DNA of 64,000 bases from Chitinophaga sp. YR573 (GCF_900110995.1 NZ_FOJF01000001.1:699199-763198), one strand, 5' to 3'; numbered from the stretch's first letter, positions 28,747 through 37,740 are shown. The notes: generated from the sequence alone by a model not told the origin. A program made the numbers and translations.

Positions 28747-29811
28747 TTATAAAATTTCTTCCAACAATTTAATATAACTGTCTATACCCTGACGAATTTC
28801 ATCCAGGTAAATATATTCATCTGCTGTATGTGAACGGGCAGAATCACCTGGCCCCATTTTAATAGAAGTAGCTGGTATCAGTGCCTGATCTGAAGTAGTA
28901 GGTGAACCGTAACATGTTTTACCATGTTTGATACCACCCAGTACAAAAGGATGATCTAAAGGAATACCGGAAGGGCGCATACGCATAGAGCGTGGTTTCA
29001 CTTCACATTGTACATGCTCCTGAATAATGGCTAATACCTGTTCTAAAGTGTATTGTTCCGTTACCCGCACATCCACCACAAAGGTACAATCTGCCGGTAC
29101 TACGTTATGTGCTTTATTGGAAGTATTGATCACCGTTACGCTCATCTTTACCGGGCCTAATGTTTCAGACACCTTGGGATAACGGTAAGTACGGAACCAT
29201 TCAATATCCGGCAATGCTTTGTACAATGCATTCTCTCCTTCATCACGTGCAGCATGACCCGCTTTACCATGCACCGTACAATCCAGTACCATCAGTCCTT
29301 TTTCTGCAATCGCCAGCTGAGTTTGTGTAGGTTCACCTACAATAGCAAACTCAATAGCCGGTAAAGAAGCAAGGATACTTTCTATACCATTTACACCACT
29401 GATCTCTTCTTCAGCAGTAGCTGTAAGAATGAGATTATATGCCAGGTCATTACGTTCGTAAAAATGCAGGAAAGTAGCGATGAGGCTTACCAGACATCCC
29501 CCGGCATCATTGCTGCCAAGGCCATACAGGCGGCCATCCACTACATCAGGAGAAAAAGGGTCACGGGTGTATTGCGGATTAGGCTTAACAGTATCGTGAT
29601 GAGAATTGAAAAGGATTACGGGTTTGGCAGGATCAAAATACTTGTTCTTTGCCCATATATTATTTAAGTGCTGCTGGTACGGAATGTCTCTTTCTTTCAG
29701 GAAATTGCCAATCAGTTGTGCCGTACCCTGCTCCTCCTTGCTGATAGAAGGTGTAGCAATCAGCGACTGTAAAAGTTTTACTGCATCATCATACAATTGT
29801 TGGTTCCACAT
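28747..29811 (-). CDS. argE: N-acylornithine/N-acylcitrulline deacylase (M20 family, ArgE-type)
   Basis: The 354-residue zinc amidohydrolase has the M20 metal-binding pattern: VILFNSHHDTVKPN (His-x-Asp), SNDAGGCLVSLIA, LTATAEEEISG (catalytic Glu next to the metal Glu), and IVGEPTQTQLAIAEKG. KMGPGDSARSHTADEYIYLDE near the C-terminus has the final metal histidine. In a pathway with an N-acylornithine transcarbamylase, the step after ArgF' is removal of the acyl group from N-acylcitrulline, so ArgE here would act on acetyl- or succinyl-citrulline rather than acetylornithine. It lies three bases after argB and two before argH. Confidence 0.88.
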   Translation of the reverse strand: MWNQQLYDDAVKLLQSLIATPSISKEEQGTAQLIGNFLKERDIPYQQHLNNIWAKNKYFDPAKPVILFNSHHDTVKPNPQYTRDPFSPDVVDGRLYGLGSNDAGGCLVSLIATFLHFYERNDLAYNLILTATAEEEISGVNGIESILASLPAIEFAIVGEPTQTQLAIAEKGLMVLDCTVHGKAGHAARDEGENALYKALPDIEWFRTYRYPKVSETLGPVKMSVTVINTSNKAHNVVPADCTFVVDVRVTEQYTLEQVLAIIQEHVQCEVKPRSMRMRPSGIPLDHPFVLGGIKHGKTCYGSPTTSDQALIPATSIKMGPGDSARSHTADEYIYLDEIRQGIDSYIKLLEEIL

Positions 29812-29814
29812 AGG

Positions 29815-30591
29815 TCAGCGTATTAAAGTACCCGCTACTGTATCAGAAGTATTACTCAGCACATCATCTGCATGTCCTATCAGCACTTCTTTTACCCCAC
29901 TTTCAATAGCAGCAAAAGCGTTTTCCAGCTTAGGCAGAATCCCATCTGTCAATACCTTATCCTCCAGTAGCTCCTGGTATATTTGACGATCGATCAGGTT
30001 AATCACAGCATCATCATTGTTCGCATCATGCAGCACACCCTTCTTCTCAAAACAATAGATCAGTCTTACTTCATAATATTCCGATAAAGCTGTTGCCAGC
30101 GAAGAGGCAATAGTGTCTGCATTCGTGTTCAGCATCTGCCCTTTACCATCATGTGTAAGCGGAGCGAATACCGGTGTAAAGCCTGCTTCCAGCAATGCTT
30201 TCAGCGGTGCAGCCTGTACCTTGGAAACATCTCCCACAAATCCATAATCAATCTCTTTCACAGGACGTTTCACCGCCGGAATGATATTCGCATCTGCACC
30301 GGTTAACCCAATAGCATTACAGCCATTCGCCTGCAATTTGGCTACCAGTTGTTTGTTCACCAAACCACCATATACCATCGTCACTACATCAATAGTTTCC
30401 GCATCTGTAATACGGCGGCCATTCACATATTTAGATTCAATGCCCAGCTTATCTCCTATGCGGGTAGCTATCTTGCCACCACCATGGATCAATATCTTCT
30501 TGCCGGGAACTGCTGCAAATTTTCCAAGGAAACGTTGCAACAATTCCGGATTATCAATCACATTACCACCTACTTTAATAACAAAGATCAT
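29815..30591 (-). CDS. argB: N-acetyl/N-succinylglutamate kinase
   Basis: ArgB phosphorylates the side-chain carboxyl of N-acylglutamate. I choose the ATG at 30591 (258 residues), which overlaps the argF' stop as ATGA; an in-frame ATG further upstream at 30636 would read into argF'. Motifs: IFVIKVGGNVIDNPELL, ILIHGGGKIATRIGD, NGRRITDAETIDVVTMVYGG, and AIGLTGADANIIPAVKR. The final part is VLIGHADDVLSNTSDTVAGT. The acyl specificity (acetyl or succinyl) cannot be read from this sequence alone. Confidence 0.93.
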   Translation of the reverse strand: MIFVIKVGGNVIDNPELLQRFLGKFAAVPGKKILIHGGGKIATRIGDKLGIESKYVNGRRITDAETIDVVTMVYGGLVNKQLVAKLQANGCNAIGLTGADANIIPAVKRPVKEIDYGFVGDVSKVQAAPLKALLEAGFTPVFAPLTHDGKGQMLNTNADTIASSLATALSEYYEVRLIYCFEKKGVLHDANNDDAVINLIDRQIYQELLEDKVLTDGILPKLENAFAAIESGVKEVLIGHADDVLSNTSDTVAGTLIR

Positions 30592-31544
30592 AAACTGCTT
30601 TTTAGGATCTCGCTCAACACTGCCTGTGCGGCCCATGTACGGTTACCTGCTTCTTTGATTACGATAGACTGTGGACCATCCAGCACTTCATCTGCTATCA
30701 CCACATTCCTTCTTACCGGCAGACAGTGCATTACTTTCGCCTGATTAGTACCACGGAGTTTCTCGTTCGTCACCATCCAGTTACTGTCTGTACAAGTGAT
30801 TTTACCATAATCTTCATAAGAAGACCAGTTCTTCACATATACAAAATCAGCTCCTTCCAATGCCTTATCCTGATCGTATTCTATCGGCGCACTACCGGTG
30901 AATTTTTTATCCAACTCATATCCTTTCGGATGTGTAATCACAAAATCAGCTTCTCCCCATGCATTCATCCACTCCGCAAAAGAGTTCGGCACTGCCTGTG
31001 GCAATGGCTTCACATGCGGGGCCCAGGTCATTACAACCTTGGGACGACGAGCCTGCTGCCACTCTTCTTTAATAGTGATAACATCTGTCAGGCTCTGCAA
31101 AGGATGCAGGGTAGCGCTTTCCAGGCTCACCACCGGAACGCCGGCATATTTAATAAACTGATTGATATATTTCTCTGTATAATCAGCTTCTTTATCTTTC
31201 AATCCGGGAAAAGTACGGATAGACAGGATATCAAAATACTGTCCCATAACAGCAGCTGCTTCCTTTACGTGTTCCGTTGTATTTCCGTTCATGATAGCGC
31301 CATCATTCATTTCCAGCTGCCAGCCTTCCTTGTCTATATTAAAGACCACAACTTCCATTCCCAGGTTTTTAGCAGCCACCTGCGTACTTAATCGTGTTCG
31401 CAGGCTTGGGTTCAGGAATATCATGCCCAGGGTTTTGTTTTCACCCAAAGTTTTGTCCTTGAAAGGTTGCTTTTTGTAGCCCAGTGCTGTCTCCACTAAA
31501 CGCGGGACACTAGGTACATCATCTACGGAAATAAATTGTTTCAT
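30588..31544 (-). CDS. argF': N-acetyl/N-succinylornithine carbamoyltransferase (ArgF')
   Basis: This 318-residue transcarbamylase is not a normal ornithine enzyme. Its blocks (NPSLRTRLSTQVAAKNLGM, FLNPSLRT, WAPHVKPLPQAVPNSFAEWMNAWGE in parts, HPLQSLTDV, MHCLPVRRN) match the group with Xanthomonas AOTCase and Bacteroides fragilis SOTCase. Aligned without gaps to my recollection of the B. fragilis protein, residue 90, where SOTCase has Pro90 and AOTCase has Glu92, is here Thr (GNTTEHVKE). That residue controls the choice between succinyl- and acetylornithine. So the pathway keeps the acyl group until after citrulline formation. Overlaps argB by four bases. Confidence 0.93.
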   Translation of the reverse strand: MKQFISVDDVPSVPRLVETALGYKKQPFKDKTLGENKTLGMIFLNPSLRTRLSTQVAAKNLGMEVVVFNIDKEGWQLEMNDGAIMNGNTTEHVKEAAAVMGQYFDILSIRTFPGLKDKEADYTEKYINQFIKYAGVPVVSLESATLHPLQSLTDVITIKEEWQQARRPKVVMTWAPHVKPLPQAVPNSFAEWMNAWGEADFVITHPKGYELDKKFTGSAPIEYDQDKALEGADFVYVKNWSSYEDYGKITCTDSNWMVTNEKLRGTNQAKVMHCLPVRRNVVIADEVLDGPQSIVIKEAGNRTWAAQAVLSEILKSSL

Positions 31545-31571
31545 TGTGTATATAGCGCTGTAATGATGAAT

Positions 31572-32702
31572 TTAATTGTTTTCCAGTTCCTTTTTGAATG
31601 CTGCCAGGAATTCATCTGCATGTTCCCTGGTGAGCGCCAGTGAAGGTAACAGGCGTATTACATTCGGCTTCGCTTCTCCGGTAAAGATCTTATGCTTGAA
31701 CAGCAGTTCCTTTTTCACATGAGCCAGTGATTCCGGTAACTCAATACCTATCATCAGTCCTCTTCCTCTCACTTCCAGGATCTGCGGGAATTTCTTCAGC
31801 TCTTCGATCAGGTAAGCTCCTACTTCAGCCGCATTCTCTATCAGGTTATCTTTTTCAATCACTTCCAGTACTGCCAGTGCTGCTGCGCAAGCCAGGTGAT
31901 TACCACCAAAGGTTGTGCCCAGTAAGCCGTAGGATGCCTGGATATGCGGCGCGATAATGATACCTCCGATAGGGAAACCGTTACCCATTCCCTTGGCCAT
32001 AGTATAAATATCCGCATTTACATCTGCATAATCATGAGAAAAGAATCTGCCGCTTCTGCCATAACCGCACTGTACGCTGTCTGCAATGAATACCGCATTG
32101 TATTTATCACACAGCACCCTGATCTTTTGCAGGAAAGAGAAACTGGCTACCCTGATACCACCTACACCCTGTATCCCTTCTATAATCACAGAAGATACTT
32201 CGTTTTCTTCGAAAGCAGTTTGCAAGGCTGTTTCATCTTCCCATGGAAGAAATATTACATTATCGGTTTCATTTACCGGCGCTACGATTTTCGGATTGTC
32301 TGTCACCGCTACTGCCAGAGAAGTTCTGCCATGGAATGATTTCCTGAAAGCAATCACTTTCTTCTTGCCATTATGGAAAGAAGCCAGTTTTAATGCGTTC
32401 TCATTGGCTTCTGCACCGGAGTTACACAGGAATAACTGGTAATCTTCCTTACCGGAGATCTTACCCAGCTTTTCTGCTAACTGTTTCTGTAAAGGAATAT
32501 GAATGGAATTGGAATAAAATCCTACTTTATGCAGCTGGTCTGTGAGACGTTTTACATAATGGGGGTGAGTATGACCGATAGAAATAACGGCATGACCACC
32601 ATACAGATCTAAATATTTAACACCTTTATCGTCCCATACATTGGAACCCAGGGCTTTCTCTATAGTAATATCGTTAACGGGATATACGTCAAATAATTGC
32701 AT
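31572..32702 (-). CDS. argD: Acetyl/succinylornithine aminotransferase
   Basis: ArgD transaminates N-acylglutamate semialdehyde to N-acylornithine with pyridoxal phosphate. The 376-residue class-III enzyme shows YLDLYGGHAVISIGHTHP, the cofactor-phosphate region LCNSGAEANENALKLA, FRKSFHGRTSLAVAVT, and the PLP lysine in TMAKGMGNGFPIGGIII. The region SVQCGYGRSGRFF is also conserved, with TTFGGNHLACAAALAVLE next to the C-terminal domain. It is slightly shorter than E. coli ArgD (406). It lies 27 bases before argF' and 57 after argC, in the same operon. Confidence 0.95.
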   Translation of the reverse strand: MQLFDVYPVNDITIEKALGSNVWDDKGVKYLDLYGGHAVISIGHTHPHYVKRLTDQLHKVGFYSNSIHIPLQKQLAEKLGKISGKEDYQLFLCNSGAEANENALKLASFHNGKKKVIAFRKSFHGRTSLAVAVTDNPKIVAPVNETDNVIFLPWEDETALQTAFEENEVSSVIIEGIQGVGGIRVASFSFLQKIRVLCDKYNAVFIADSVQCGYGRSGRFFSHDYADVNADIYTMAKGMGNGFPIGGIIIAPHIQASYGLLGTTFGGNHLACAAALAVLEVIEKDNLIENAAEVGAYLIEELKKFPQILEVRGRGLMIGIELPESLAHVKKELLFKHKIFTGEAKPNVIRLLPSLALTREHADEFLAAFKKELENN

Positions 32703-32759
32703 TAGTTATTAAGTTGCGGGACCATCCGGAAGGGGTCCATATTGTGATGAAAGAGATAC

Positions 32760-33743
32760 TTAAAATACGATCGACTTCAACTTAAGTCCTGCCGTTTCTT
32801 CCAGTCCGCACATGACGTTCATATTCTGCACCGCTTGTCCTGATGCACCTTTCAACAGGTTATCTTCTATAGAATGAATCACCAGTTTATTACCTGTTTT
32901 TTCCAGTTGGATCAGGCATTTATTGGTATTCACTACCTGCTTGAGGTCTATTTGTCTGTCGCTTACATGTGTGAACGGATGACCGGCATAATATGCTTTA
33001 TACAGCTGCTGTGCTTCTTCCAGAGAAAGATCACTTTCCAGGTAGGATGTCACCCAGATTCCTCTGGCGAAATCCCCGCGTACCGGTACAAAGTTGATAT
33101 CGGCGGCAAAAGAAGGCTGCAACAGCTGCAGGCTTCGTCGTATCTCTTTCAGATGCTGATGGGTGAGTACTTTATAAGTGGATACGTTATTGGCCCTCCA
33201 TGTAAAATGGGAAGTAGATTGCAGGCTCTGACCGGCGCCGGTAGATCCGGTAATACCAGTTGTATGCACTTCTTTCAGCAATCCTGCTTTGGCCAGTGGT
33301 AATAATCCAAGTTGTATAGCTGTAGCAAAACAACCCGGATTGGCAATATTTTTAGCTGTAGCTATCTTTTCACGTTGCATCTCGGGCAATCCGTACACAA
33401 ACTCCCGGCCGTTCACGCTCTCGCCCAGTCTGAAATCCTGACTCAGATCTATCACCTTTACAGATGCGTCGATCTCATTGGCTTCCAGGAATTTCTTTGC
33501 TTCCCCATGTCCAAGACAAAGGAAGAGAACATCTATCTCATTACTCAGCTCACCTGTAAAGGTCAGCTCTGTTTCCCCCAATAAATCTGCATGCACAGCA
33601 TACAGGGGATTACCGACATTACTCCGGCTATGAACAAAAGAAATAATTACATCAGGATGATTCAATAAGATCCGGATCATCTCTCCGCCAGTATATCCTG
33701 CTCCACCGATGATCCCTGCCTTTATCTTTTTATCGTTTGCCAT
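32760..33743 (-). CDS. argC: N-acetyl/N-succinyl-gamma-glutamyl-phosphate reductase
   Basis: ArgC reduces the acyl phosphate made by ArgB with NADPH. The 327-residue protein has the Rossmann start KAGIIGGAGYTGGEMIRIL, LFLCLGHGEAKKF, DLSQDFRL, and the active-site cysteine in ANPGCFATAIQLGLLP. GITGSTGAGQSLQSTSHF and the histidine region HLKEIRRSLQLL follow; the end has GASGQAVQNMNVMCGLEETAGL. Length and order match the family. It is nine bases upstream of the argG stop on the same strand. Confidence 0.95.
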   Translation of the reverse strand: MANDKKIKAGIIGGAGYTGGEMIRILLNHPDVIISFVHSRSNVGNPLYAVHADLLGETELTFTGELSNEIDVLFLCLGHGEAKKFLEANEIDASVKVIDLSQDFRLGESVNGREFVYGLPEMQREKIATAKNIANPGCFATAIQLGLLPLAKAGLLKEVHTTGITGSTGAGQSLQSTSHFTWRANNVSTYKVLTHQHLKEIRRSLQLLQPSFAADINFVPVRGDFARGIWVTSYLESDLSLEEAQQLYKAYYAGHPFTHVSDRQIDLKQVVNTNKCLIQLEKTGNKLVIHSIEDNLLKGASGQAVQNMNVMCGLEETAGLKLKSIVF

Positions 33744-33751
33744 TTTATAGT

Positions 33752-34945
33752 CTATTTAGCGCTTTCAGATACCTGGTGCCAGATCATAGTCTGGTTACCG
33801 AATATCTTGCTGAAGCCTCTTACATCTTCACCACTCCAGCCGTTATTCATTTCCCCGTATTTACCAAATTTGCTGCTCATCAGATCATAAACAGACTCAA
33901 TACCTGTTACCTGGAATCGATATGGCTGTAATGTTACAAACACATCACCGGTAACATGCTGCTGACTGTTCTGCAGATAAGCTTCAATGTCGCGCATTAC
34001 CGGGTCCATAATCTGACCTTCATGCAGCCAGTTACCGTAGAACTGTGACAGCTGATCTTTCCAGCTTAACTGCCATTTTGTAAGTACGTGTTTTTCCAGC
34101 GCATGGTGTGCTTTGATGATCACCACAGGAGCGGCGGCTTCAAAACCTACACGGCCTTTAATACCGATGATGGTATCACCCACATGTATATCGCGGCCCA
34201 AAGCAAATGGTCCTGCCAATGTTTGTAAATACTGAATGGCTTCGGTAGGATGTGAAAACGTCTTATCATTTACACCGGTTAATTCACCTTTCTCGAAATG
34301 CAGTTTCACCTGTTCAGCATCCGTTCTGGATAACTGGGTAGGCCATGCTTCTTCCGGCAGGAAACCATTGGAGTTCAATGTTTCTTTACCACCTACAGAT
34401 GTACCCCAGATACCTTTATTGATAGAGTATGCAGCTTTTTCGAAGTTCATCTGTACTCCTTTACCCTTGAGATAGGAAATCTCTTCTTCACGGCTCAGTT
34501 TCAGATCACGTATAGGAGTAATAATTTCAACACCAGGGATCATGATATGAAAGATCATATCAAAACGCACCTGGTCGTTACCCGCACCGGTACTGCCATG
34601 CGCAACCGCAGTAGCACCTACTTCCTTCACATGTTCGGCAATGGCAATTGCCTGGCTCATACGCTCAGCACTTACGCTCAGCGGATAAGTATTGTTTTTC
34701 AGTACGTTACCGAATACCAGGTACTTAATTACATTATCATAATAAGAGTGTACTGTATTTACAGCTTTATGGCTCTTTACTCCCAGGTTATAAGCGCGTT
34801 TTTCGATTTCCACCAGTTCTTCTTCTGTGAAACCGCCGGTATTTACAATCACAGAATGCACTTCATATCCTTTTTCTTCTGTCAGATATTTCACGCAGTA
34901 TGATGTATCAAGACCACCACTAAAACCCAGTACTACTTTTTTCAT
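33752..34945 (-). CDS. argG: Argininosuccinate synthase
   Basis: ArgG joins citrulline and aspartate with ATP. The 397-residue protein opens with the pyrophosphatase-type P-loop VVLGFSGGLDTSYC. GSTGAGNDQVRFD is the citrulline/aspartate site, and KGIWGTSVGGKETLNSN and DRDIHVGDTIIGIKGRVGFEAA-like segments are present. It ends at EDVRGFSKIFGNQTMIWHQV. The N-terminal sequence is Bacteroidota-like. It is the second gene of the operon, 19 bases after the GNAT gene. Confidence 0.95.
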   Translation of the reverse strand: MKKVVLGFSGGLDTSYCVKYLTEEKGYEVHSVIVNTGGFTEEELVEIEKRAYNLGVKSHKAVNTVHSYYDNVIKYLVFGNVLKNNTYPLSVSAERMSQAIAIAEHVKEVGATAVAHGSTGAGNDQVRFDMIFHIMIPGVEIITPIRDLKLSREEEISYLKGKGVQMNFEKAAYSINKGIWGTSVGGKETLNSNGFLPEEAWPTQLSRTDAEQVKLHFEKGELTGVNDKTFSHPTEAIQYLQTLAGPFALGRDIHVGDTIIGIKGRVGFEAAAPVVIIKAHHALEKHVLTKWQLSWKDQLSQFYGNWLHEGQIMDPVMRDIEAYLQNSQQHVTGDVFVTLQPYRFQVTGIESVYDLMSSKFGKYGEMNNGWSGEDVRGFSKIFGNQTMIWHQVSESAK

Positions 34946-34964
34946 TTATGATAATATTTTAAAA

Positions 34965-35825
34965 TTAAAACAGGTTGAATAAGAAGAACTTCTTTCTGCT
35001 GGAAGAAGCAGCGCCACCGCCATTGGTCTTCAGCAGCACGTATCTTTTAAAACGGATCCATCTTTCGAACAGCTTAAAGTTTCCTTTAAAGGTCCTGTCC
35101 TTCTTTTTATGATGCATCTGTCCGTTGGCAGCTACCAGCATCTGAGGCTGTACGTCTGTCAGCAGGGTGATGGAAGAAGCTCTCATATTAGCGGCTTTCG
35201 CTTCAGCTTCTTTCGCTTTCTCAGCGGGATCGTACAACATAGCAGTACACAGGCAGTTCTTACGGCCTTTGCTGGTTAATACGTCGAAGTTCACGCAGCT
35301 TCTGCATCCTTTCCAGAATTCTTCGTCATCTGTCAGCTCTGAATAGGTAACCGGCTCATAACCAAGCTCTGAGTTAATCTTCATCACAGCAAGACCCGTA
35401 GTTAAACCGAAGATCTTGGCATCAGGATATTTCTGTCTGGATAATTCGAACACCCGCATTTTAATTGCCTTGGCTACACCATGTCCCCGGAAAGCCGGGT
35501 TTACGATAAGCCCGGAGTTTGCCACGAATTTCTCATGACCCCATGCCTCTATATAGCAGAAACCTACCCATTCGCCTTTGTCTGTTACCGCAATTACGGC
35601 CTTACCTTCTTCCATTTTCAACTGCACATATTCCGGAGAACGTTTGGCAATGCCTGTTCCACGTGCCTTGGCAGAAGATTCCATCTCGTCGGTGATGGTT
35701 TTACCGTAATGCTGATCGTCAGCGGTCGCAACCCTGACAATGATATTTGGATTTTCCAATTTTGTCAATTGAAAATGTAAATCAATAAATAAGTCTTGAA
35801 ATCCATTGCTGGATAAAGTCACCAT
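34965..35825 (-). CDS. GNAT acetyltransferase with a cysteine-rich insert, candidate glutamate N-acyltransferase (ArgA-like)
   Basis: This is the first gene of the arg operon (286 residues). The GNAT core is seen at about 30-160: VRVATADDQHYGKTIT, AVIAVTDKGEWVGFCYIEAW, and the acyl-CoA loop VNPAFRGHGVAKAIKMRVFE (R-G-x-G-x-A/G pattern), followed by GLTTGLAVMKINSELGYE. After it comes CRSCVNFDVLTSKGRKNCLCTAMLYD (stated in two parts), four cysteines that might bind a metal. The long C-terminal part to 286 is rich in lysine. No argA or argJ is otherwise in the operon, so this enzyme is the natural candidate to acylate glutamate. The C-terminal extension has no clear homology. Confidence 0.72.
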   Translation of the reverse strand: MVTLSSNGFQDLFIDLHFQLTKLENPNIIVRVATADDQHYGKTITDEMESSAKARGTGIAKRSPEYVQLKMEEGKAVIAVTDKGEWVGFCYIEAWGHEKFVANSGLIVNPAFRGHGVAKAIKMRVFELSRQKYPDAKIFGLTTGLAVMKINSELGYEPVTYSELTDDEEFWKGCRSCVNFDVLTSKGRKNCLCTAMLYDPAEKAKEAEAKAANMRASSITLLTDVQPQMLVAANGQMHHKKKDRTFKGNFKLFERWIRFKRYVLLKTNGGGAASSSRKKFFLFNLF

Positions 35826-36339
35826 ATGTGATAAGGGAGTATCACGGTGCGATAGCGTGCATTTTGTAAGCGGACACTATCAAATACGAGGTCGTCGGGA
35901 AAGGAATCTACAGACGTTGAAGGCAACAGAGTACACACCTTCCGTTAAGGAAGGATGATAAGCGGAAACGTTAGTATGATTTGAAAAGTTTTCCAACTTC
36001 TGTTCAACATTAAATTGTTAAAAACTGTCTTTAATTAAATTCAAACGCAAAGTTATAATATTATTTTTTTATAACGCTGAAAAAAATTAAGACGATACGT
36101 TAAATTATGATCATCTATTTGCAAATTATGGGCCAATTATTAATTATCATTCATTATCAACGACTTAAATATAACAGGCTCACTCCCAGCGCGACAGTAA
36201 CCTTCAAATGAGTATCCCGCCTTCCATCAATTTTTGCAGAAATCATTATAAAAGAACAATCTAATTCTCTATTTTTAAACACCAGCTACTCATACACCAC
36301 CAGCAATCACGTTATCGGCAGGAGTAAACCAAACAAAGC
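35826..36339. other. Divergent intergenic region with long arg leader
   Basis: This gap of 514 bases lies between the leftward arg operon and the rightward GH109 gene. The arg leader is about 216 bases (from about 36041 to 35826). It includes a hairpin CCTTCC-GTTAA-GGAAGG (35938-35954) and a short upstream open frame of 21 codons that starts MLNRSWKTF and ends at CTT CCT TAA. No arginine run is present. AT-rich sequence from 36060 to 36170 would hold promoters in both directions. I see no ArgR box or known riboswitch. Confidence 0.4.
36048..36055 (-). promoter_or_regulatory. -7 promoter element of the arg operon
   Basis: On the minus strand the sequence reads TAACTTTG, a match to TAnnTTTG. 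It sits about 225 bases before the GNAT start codon. The -33 position reads AGCG, which does not match TTTG. Confidence 0.5.
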
Positions 36340-37734
36340 ATGAAAAAGCAGCAATTACACCGGAGAAACTTTCTCAAAACCACCGTGGCCGCCAGCGTGG
36401 GACTTTCCCTGCTGAACACTCCGGCCCGGCTGTTCGCAAATGTCAAAAAAGAAAAGGTAAGAGTAGGCCTTATCGGGGTAGGCGCCCGTGGACAAGGTCA
36501 TCTTAGCCTCTGTCTCCATCGGGATGATGTAGACGTTGTTGCCATCGCGGACCCCGACGTAAACTTCGCTATTCCTCAATGCCGCGAACTGATCACAAAG
36601 ATCTACGGCGGCAAAAGAAAAGTAGCAGAGTATACCAATGGCCCCGAAGACTTTTACAACCTCCTGAAAAGAGACGACATCGATGCTGTCATCATTGCCA
36701 CCCCCTGGGAATGGCATACCATCCAGGCCGTAGCCGCTATGAAAGCGGGCAAAACACCTGCCGTGGAAGTATGCGGCGCATCCGATGTACAGGAATGCTG
36801 GAGCCTCGTCAACACCAGTGAAGACACAGGCATTCCCCTCTTTGGTATGGAAAATGTTTGTTACCGCCGGGATGTAATGGCAGTACTGAACATGGTCCGC
36901 CAGGGTTTATTCGGAGAAATCACCCACTTACAGGGTGGTTATCAGCACGATCTGCGTCCGGTTAAATTCAACAACGGTAAACAGATTTCGGGTGGTGGCG
37001 TGGAATTTGGCGACAAAGCCATCTCTGAAGCCAAATGGAGGACCAACCACAGCGTACACCGTAATGGTGACCTCTACCCTACTCATGGCCTGGGACCAGT
37101 TTCCAACATGATCAACATCAACAGGGGTAACCGCCTGCTGTCGCTTACTTCCGTAGCTACCAAAGCACGCGGATTACATAAATACATCGTTGAGAAAGGT
37201 GGTGCAGACCATCCAAACGCAAAAGTGGAGTTCAAACTGGGTGATATCGTCACTACACTGATCCGCACCAACAATGGTGAAACCATTATGCTGTCTCATG
37301 ATACCAACTCTCCCCGTCCTTACTCATTAAATTTCCGTGTACAGGGAACTAATGGTCTTTGGATGGATGATAAAGCATCCGTTTATGTAGAAGGAAAAAG
37401 TCCTTATGATGAATGGGAAAAAGCAGGCGATGAAAAAACTGCCGGCAGCTACATGGAGAAATACGATCATCCGCTGTGGAAACGCTTCACCGCAAGCGCT
37501 GCAGGTGCAGGTCATGGAGGCATGGACTGGTATGTGATGAATTCATTTATTGAGAGTGTAAAACGAGGAGCGCCATATGCACTGGACGTATATGATCTTG
37601 CTACCTGGTACGCCATCACCCCGCTCAGTGAACAGTCTGTAGCCGAAGGCGGTAATGTACAGTACATTCCGGACTTTACACGCGGCCGCTGGATGAACAG
37701 GAAACCGATTTTCGCACTGGACGACCAGTACTAA
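36340..37734 (+). CDS. GH109-type alpha-N-acetylgalactosaminidase (Tat-exported Gfo/Idh/MocA enzyme)
   Basis: GH109 enzymes use bound NAD to cut terminal alpha-GalNAc. The 464-residue protein has a twin-arginine signal (HRRNFLKTTVAASVG) and a Rossmann fold: VRVGLIGVGARGQGHLSL, VVAIADPD, and AVIIATPWEWHTIQAVAAMK, followed by TPAVEVCGA in place of the usual E-K-P. The block HSVHRNGDLYPTHGLGPVS followed by NMININRGNR is the pattern I associate with GH109 members such as the Elizabethkingia enzyme. It heads an amino-sugar region. It is separated from the MFS gene by a bidirectional terminator. A different GH109-like specificity cannot be excluded. Confidence 0.85.
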   Translation: MKKQQLHRRNFLKTTVAASVGLSLLNTPARLFANVKKEKVRVGLIGVGARGQGHLSLCLHRDDVDVVAIADPDVNFAIPQCRELITKIYGGKRKVAEYTNGPEDFYNLLKRDDIDAVIIATPWEWHTIQAVAAMKAGKTPAVEVCGASDVQECWSLVNTSEDTGIPLFGMENVCYRRDVMAVLNMVRQGLFGEITHLQGGYQHDLRPVKFNNGKQISGGGVEFGDKAISEAKWRTNHSVHRNGDLYPTHGLGPVSNMININRGNRLLSLTSVATKARGLHKYIVEKGGADHPNAKVEFKLGDIVTTLIRTNNGETIMLSHDTNSPRPYSLNFRVQGTNGLWMDDKASVYVEGKSPYDEWEKAGDEKTAGSYMEKYDHPLWKRFTASAAGAGHGGMDWYVMNSFIESVKRGAPYALDVYDLATWYAITPLSEQSVAEGGNVQYIPDFTRGRWMNRKPIFALDDQY

Positions 37735-37740
37735 TACATA

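Noticed and set aside
30726..31391. A 221-codon plus-strand open frame inside argF'
   Set aside because: It lies antisense to a well-supported transcarbamylase and has no recognisable domain.
35938..35954. Arginine attenuator or riboswitch in the arg leader
   Set aside because: The hairpin lacks a T-run and the upstream frame has one Arg codon; no known aptamer consensus fits.
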